Assembly: GCA_041499965.1 (NCBI GenBank)
Contig: JBGQLG010000005.1
Coordinates: 1-64,000 of the forward strand
Direction of reading: 5' to 3'
Origin: AR5 sp041499965
Lineage (GTDB): Bacteria; Methylomirabilota; Methylomirabilia; Rokubacteriales; CSP1-6
DNA: 64,000 nucleotides
A program made the position numbers and the translations under genes. Positions 60,345 through 64,000 of the stretch are shown here, piece by piece. Position 1 is the first letter of the stretch. Each line of letters opens with the position of its first letter. The notes beneath the pieces were generated by a model. That model did not search any database. It was not told the origin of the DNA and saw only the letters and a program-made list of their open reading frames with translations.

Positions 60345-62483
60345 ATGGGTGAGCGGTCGTTCGCGGAAGACGTCAAGCAGCTCAGCTACGGCGCCGGCGA
60401 CATCCTGCGCGGCGAGGGGATCCTCGCCATCACCAAGGCGCTGCTGCAGTCGGGCGTGTCCTACGTGGGCGGCTACCCGGGGGCCCCGATCTCCCACCTG
60501 CTCGACGTCCTGGCCGACGCCAACGAGTCGCTGCTCGAGCCGATGGGGATCTACTTCGAGATGTCGGGCAGCGAGGCGGCGGCGGCGGCGCTGCTGGGCG
60601 CGTCCATCAACTATCCGATGCGCGGGGCCGTCACCTGGAAGTCGGTGGTCGGCACCAACGTCGCCTCCGACGCGCTCTCCCACGTGGCCTCGGCCGGCGT
60701 CCTCGGCGGCTCGCTGATCGTCATCGGCGAGGACTACGGCGAGGGCGCGTCCATCTTGCAGGAGCGGACGCACGCGGCCGCGCTGAAGTCGTCGGTCCCG
60801 CTGCTCGATCCGCGCAACAGCCTGCAGTCCTTTGCCCGCTTCGTCGAGGAGGGCTTCGGCCTCTCCGAGGCGTGCAACCAGCCGGTGATGTTCTCCATTC
60901 GCATCCGGGCCTGCCACATGCGCGGCACCCTCACCTGCAAGGACAACGTACCGCCGCGCATCAGCATGCGGGCGCGGCTGCGCGATCCCTCCTTCAGCCT
61001 GGAGCGCATCAACCTGCCGCCCTTCACCTACGCCATGGAGGCCAGGAAGTTCACCGAGCGGCTGCCGGCCGCGCAGCGCTACATCGTCGAGCACCGGCTC
61101 AACGAGCACTGGCCCGGACCGGAGTCGCACATCGGCATCGTGATGCAGGGCGGGCTGTGGAACACGGTGGCCCGCGGCCTCCACGTGCTCGGCATCGCCG
61201 ACGTCTACGGCCGCACGCCGGTCCCCCTGCTCGTGCTCAACGCGCTGCACCCGCTCGTGCCGGAGGAGCTGATCGGCTTCCTGCGCGGCAAGCAGCACGT
61301 GTTCGTGGTCGAGGAGGGGATGCCAAACTTCATCGAGCGGGAGCTGAAGGCGTTCGCCCACGACGCCCGCCTCGACGTCGAGATCCACGGCAAGGATCTG
61401 CTGTCGCCCCACGGCGAGTACGTGCCCGCGCTGGTCGTCGGCGGGCTGCGCAAGTTCTTGACCCTGGCGCCGCCGACCGCCGTCTCGGCCAGCACGATCG
61501 AGGACCACTTCGCCGCGCTGACCGGCCACGCCGAGCGGGCCCGGGCCGCGCTGCCGCAGCCGATCGACAAGCGGCCGCCCTCGTTCTGTACCGGCTGCCC
61601 CGAGCGCCCGCTGTTCAGCGCGATGAAGATCCTCCGCACCCAGGAGCCCGCGCTCGGCGACACCCACGTGGCCGCCGACATCGGCTGCACGACGTTCTCC
61701 ACCCAGGCGCCGTTCAACGTCGGCAACTCGGTGCTCGGCTACGGGATGGGGCTGGCCTCGGCCGGGGCGGTGGCGCCGCACTTCGGCAAGCGCGTGATCT
61801 CGGTGATGGGCGACGGCGGCTTCTGGCACAACGGCCTCACCAACGGCGTGGCCAGCGCCGTGTACAACAAGCAGGACTCCGTCCTGGTCATCGTCGACAA
61901 CAAGTACGCGGCGGCCACCGGCCAGCACCACAACCCGTCCACCGGCACGAACGCCCGCAACGAGCCGACCGGCATGACGATCCCCCAGGCCCTGCGCGGC
62001 GTCGGGGTGAAGTGGATCAAGACGATCGATTCCTACGACATCGGCCACTCGTTACGCACCTTGCGCGAGGCGCTGACGACCCGCGTGCCCGGGCTGAAGG
62101 TGATCATCGCCGAGGGCGAGTGCATGCTCGAGCGCCAGCGGCGGATCCGCCCGCTCGTGCGCCAGCAGCTGGCGGCCGGCCGGACGGTCGAGCAGCCGCG
62201 CTTCGGCGTCGACCCCGACGTATGCACCGGGGATCACTCGTGCATGCGCCTGAACGGCTGTCCGTCGCTGACGCTGCGCGACAGCCCCGATCCGCTGCGC
62301 GAGGACCCGATCGCCCACGTCGACGCCTCCTGCGTGGGCTGCGGCGTCTGCGGCGAGGTCGCCCACGCCGCCGTGCTGTGCCCGTCCTTCTACGAGGTCA
62401 AGACGATCAGCAACCCGGGCTGGTGGACTCGACTCGTGTCACGCGTGCGCGCCGCCGTCATCGCCCGTCTGGCCCACGCGTGA
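60345..62483 (+). CDS. iorA: Indolepyruvate ferredoxin oxidoreductase, alpha subunit
   Basis: A 712-residue ThDP/Fe-S enzyme subunit. The N-terminal pyruvate:ferredoxin-type pyrimidine domain has YVGGYPGAPISHLLD; the ThDP domain has CTGCPERPLFSAMK, VMGDGGFWHNGLTNGV and VDNKYAAATGQHHN (about 420-540). The C-terminal ferredoxin-like part (about 625-690) has CTGDHSCMRLNGCPSL and CVGCGVCGEVAHAAVLCPSF. It oxidises aryl- or branched 2-keto acids to acyl-CoA and reduces ferredoxin with IorB. GAGGTG precedes ATG 60345. IorB follows after 55 nt. Confidence 0.93.
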   Translation: MGERSFAEDVKQLSYGAGDILRGEGILAITKALLQSGVSYVGGYPGAPISHLLDVLADANESLLEPMGIYFEMSGSEAAAAALLGASINYPMRGAVTWKSVVGTNVASDALSHVASAGVLGGSLIVIGEDYGEGASILQERTHAAALKSSVPLLDPRNSLQSFARFVEEGFGLSEACNQPVMFSIRIRACHMRGTLTCKDNVPPRISMRARLRDPSFSLERINLPPFTYAMEARKFTERLPAAQRYIVEHRLNEHWPGPESHIGIVMQGGLWNTVARGLHVLGIADVYGRTPVPLLVLNALHPLVPEELIGFLRGKQHVFVVEEGMPNFIERELKAFAHDARLDVEIHGKDLLSPHGEYVPALVVGGLRKFLTLAPPTAVSASTIEDHFAALTGHAERARAALPQPIDKRPPSFCTGCPERPLFSAMKILRTQEPALGDTHVAADIGCTTFSTQAPFNVGNSVLGYGMGLASAGAVAPHFGKRVISVMGDGGFWHNGLTNGVASAVYNKQDSVLVIVDNKYAAATGQHHNPSTGTNARNEPTGMTIPQALRGVGVKWIKTIDSYDIGHSLRTLREALTTRVPGLKVIIAEGECMLERQRRIRPLVRQQLAAGRTVEQPRFGVDPDVCTGDHSCMRLNGCPSLTLRDSPDPLREDPIAHVDASCVGCGVCGEVAHAAVLCPSFYEVKTISNPGWWTRLVSRVRAAVIARLAHA

Positions 62484-62538
62484 GGTCGGGCGTGCGGAGC
62501 CAAACCGCTCCTGGGCCACGCCACCCTCGGTTCTAACC

Positions 62539-64000
62539 GTGCAAGCGTCCCCCGCTCCAACAGCCTCCGCTCCAACAGCCCCCGCTCCAGCCATCCTGTC
62601 GCTGCTGATCCCTGCCGTCGGCGGGCAGGGCGGCGGCGTGCTGTCCGAGTGGCTGGTCGACGCCGCGCTGCTCGACGGCTTTCCCGTCCACGGCACCTCG
62701 ATTCCCGGCGTCGCCCAGCGCACGGGCTCGACGACCTACTACGTCGAGCTCTACACCGAGCGCGGCGCCGCCGAGCCCGTCTTCTCGCTCTATCCGGTGC
62801 CGGGCGCGCTCGACGTGCTGGTGGCGCCCGAGTTCCTCGAGGTGGGGCGCATGATCGAGCTGGGGTTCGTGTCGCCCGCGCGCACGACGGTCATCGCCTC
62901 CACCCACCGGCTGCTGTCGATCCACGAGAAGATCGCCACCGGGCGCGCGATCTATCCCCAGGAAGGCCTGCAGCGGGCCGCCGAGACCGCCGCCCGGCGG
63001 CTGGTGACGTTTGACGCGCTGGCCCAGGCGCGCGAGCACGGGACCGAGGCCAACGCCCTGCTGCTCGGCGCCGTGGCCGGCGCCGGCGTCCTGCCGGTCT
63101 CCGAGGACGCGTTCCGGAAGGCGATCGAGCGCAAGAACGTCGCGGTGGCGTCGAACCTCGCGGGCTTCGAGCTCGGCATGCGCCTCGTTCGCGATGCGGG
63201 GGCCGCGGGCAGGGTGTCGGGGGAGCCGGCGGCGGGGGCTTCTTCGCTCAATGAAGCATTCGCTCTGGAAGCCCCCGCCGCCGGCTCCCCCGACACCCTG
63301 CCCGCTGACATCCGAGCCGTGGTCGAGGCGATGCCGGCGGAGGTCCGCGAGATCGTCGGCCGCGGCGTGCATCGGTTGGTGGACTATCAAGATCTGCGGT
63401 ACGCGCGGGAGTATCTGGAGCGGCTTGGGCCGTTCGTGCCTGCGGCCGGTGCTGCGGGGGCGCGCGTCGAGCTGGGGGGGGTGGTGGGGCGGTACTTGGC
63501 GTTGTGGATGAGTTATGAGGACGCGGTGCGGGTGGCGGATCTGAAGACGCGGGCGAGTCGGTTCGCGCGGATCCGGGAGTCGGCGCGGGCGGGTAAGGCG
63601 GAGATCGTCGTCACCGACTATCTCAAGCCGGACCTGGATGAGATCTGGGGTGTGCTGCCCGATCGGCTCGTGCGTCCGTTCGCGCGCTGGGCCGAGCGGC
63701 GCTGGCCGCACGGCCGGCCCACGCTCGGCCAAACGGTGCGGACGACCACGGTCAGCGGCTTCCTGCGGGTGTGGCTGCTGGCGTGGCTCAAGCCGCTCCG
63801 GCGCATCTCCTACCGCGCCCGCGAGGAGCACGCGCGCATCGCGCGCTGGCTGGAGGCGGTACGGACGGCGGCGGCCCTGGACGTGGGACTGGCGGTGGAG
63901 GTCGCGCGGGCCGGCCAGCTCGTGAAGGGCTACGGTGACGTGCGGCGGCGCATGCTGGCCGTGCACGAGCAGATCCTGGCCGCCGTGCTGAGCGCAGCGC
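62539..64000 (+). CDS. iorB: Indolepyruvate ferredoxin oxidoreductase, beta subunit (partial, cut by window end)
   Basis: An open frame of at least 487 codons from GTG 62539 that runs off the window. After an Ala/Pro/Ser-rich start, ILSLLIPAVGGQGGGVLSEW is the IorB gamma-domain motif; FPVHGTSIPGVAQRTGSTTY and GVAGAGVLPVSEDAF-type wording follow. At about 223-256 a perfect palindrome adds a Gly/Ala/Pro-rich insert between the gamma domain and RGVHRLVDYQDLRYAREYLE. The downstream part is the long helical IorB extension. Partner of IorA upstream. Confidence 0.88.
   Translation, partial: MQASPAPTASAPTAPAPAILSLLIPAVGGQGGGVLSEWLVDAALLDGFPVHGTSIPGVAQRTGSTTYYVELYTERGAAEPVFSLYPVPGALDVLVAPEFLEVGRMIELGFVSPARTTVIASTHRLLSIHEKIATGRAIYPQEGLQRAAETAARRLVTFDALAQAREHGTEANALLLGAVAGAGVLPVSEDAFRKAIERKNVAVASNLAGFELGMRLVRDAGAAGRVSGEPAAGASSLNEAFALEAPAAGSPDTLPADIRAVVEAMPAEVREIVGRGVHRLVDYQDLRYAREYLERLGPFVPAAGAAGARVELGGVVGRYLALWMSYEDAVRVADLKTRASRFARIRESARAGKAEIVVTDYLKPDLDEIWGVLPDRLVRPFARWAERRWPHGRPTLGQTVRTTTVSGFLRVWLLAWLKPLRRISYRAREEHARIARWLEAVRTAAALDVGLAVEVARAGQLVKGYGDVRRRMLAVHEQILAAVLSAA
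63205..63305. repeat. Perfect 38-bp inverted repeat inside iorB
   Basis: The arms 63205-63242 and 63268-63305 are exact reverse complements with a 25-nt loop between them. The 101-nt element is read through in frame by iorB, encoding GRVSGEPAAGASSLNEAF and then ALEAPAAGSPDTLPA. It falls at a domain boundary. It resembles in kind, not sequence, the palindromic elements inserted in Rickettsia coding genes. Confidence 0.85.

Overview
The window is a GC-rich (about 70% by eye), densely coding bacterial chromosome segment. It has many GTG starts and many 1-20 nt gene overlaps of the ATGA, GTGA or TTGA type. Gene content includes LivHMGF with its binding protein, IorAB, several ThDP enzymes, SDR, ALDH, HpcH and DapA-like enzymes, a LigD-type polymerase domain, PilT ATPases, a probable selenoprotein and MlaC-like proteins. 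This fits an uncultivated soil lineage such as Candidatus Rokubacteria/Methylomirabilota. That placement is an inference from gene content; there is no rRNA in the window. No transposase, phage, integrase or CRISPR array was seen.

Layout. 1-12.4 kb: small-molecule metabolism (DapA-like lyase, ThDP enzyme, PspC protein, membrane spermidine-synthase-like TPR protein, HpcH/HpaI aldolase, Nudix hydrolase, SDR, a TlpA-like redoxin with an in-frame TGA and a SECIS-like hairpin, second SDR, LMW phosphatase). 12.4-17.9 kb: enolase-superfamily enzyme, then a Cache-HAMP-GAF-GAF histidine kinase with two response regulators, one ending in a class III nucleotide cyclase. 18.2-26.9 kb: a long operon of SPFH/zinc-ribbon, two DUF4178, a small membrane protein, DUF350, membrane spermidine synthase, FAD oxidoreductase and two unknown membrane proteins; this looks like a polyamine/envelope system. 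26.8-30.5 kb, minus strand: GNAT, M20 peptidase, M15-like protein, hexose-phosphate mutarotase. 30.5-36.7 kb: YkgJ-like protein, two PilT-family ATPases with a receiver, and a convergent large Pro-rich protein. 36.9-43.6 kb: two MlaC paralogues, MoxR-DUF58-transglutaminase, GIY-YIG and a winged-helix protein. 43.7-50.5 kb: ALDH, ThDP enzyme, Rid protein, LigD polymerase module with a 198-aa unknown and a 51-aa zinc ribbon, unknown protein, receiver. 50.6-57.3 kb: LivJ-H-M-G-(GT-C)-(methyltransferase)-LivF. 57.3-64 kb: small exported proteins, GT2, tRNA-Ala(GGC), tRNA-Leu(CAA), an imported-looking LAGLIDADG endonuclease, IorA and IorB (cut by the window edge).

The most distinctive signals outside ordinary genes are: (1) the probable selenocysteine codon at 10149-10151 with a hairpin whose apical loop is GGUCU; (2) a family of very long, almost perfect palindromes with a shared 73-nt core (2706-2955 and 47518-47736), related through its termini to a third element (6768-7054); (3) a perfect 38-bp inverted repeat inserted in frame inside iorB (63205-63305); (4) a hairpin family whose stems covary and which abuts the start codon of three unrelated genes (about 163-187, 8277-8301, 45226-45252); (5) a dispersed 71-74-bp hairpin repeat (7161-7231 and 54307-54380). 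Together they suggest a genome rich in mobilised palindromic DNA that supplies leaders, intergenic spacers and even coding sequence.
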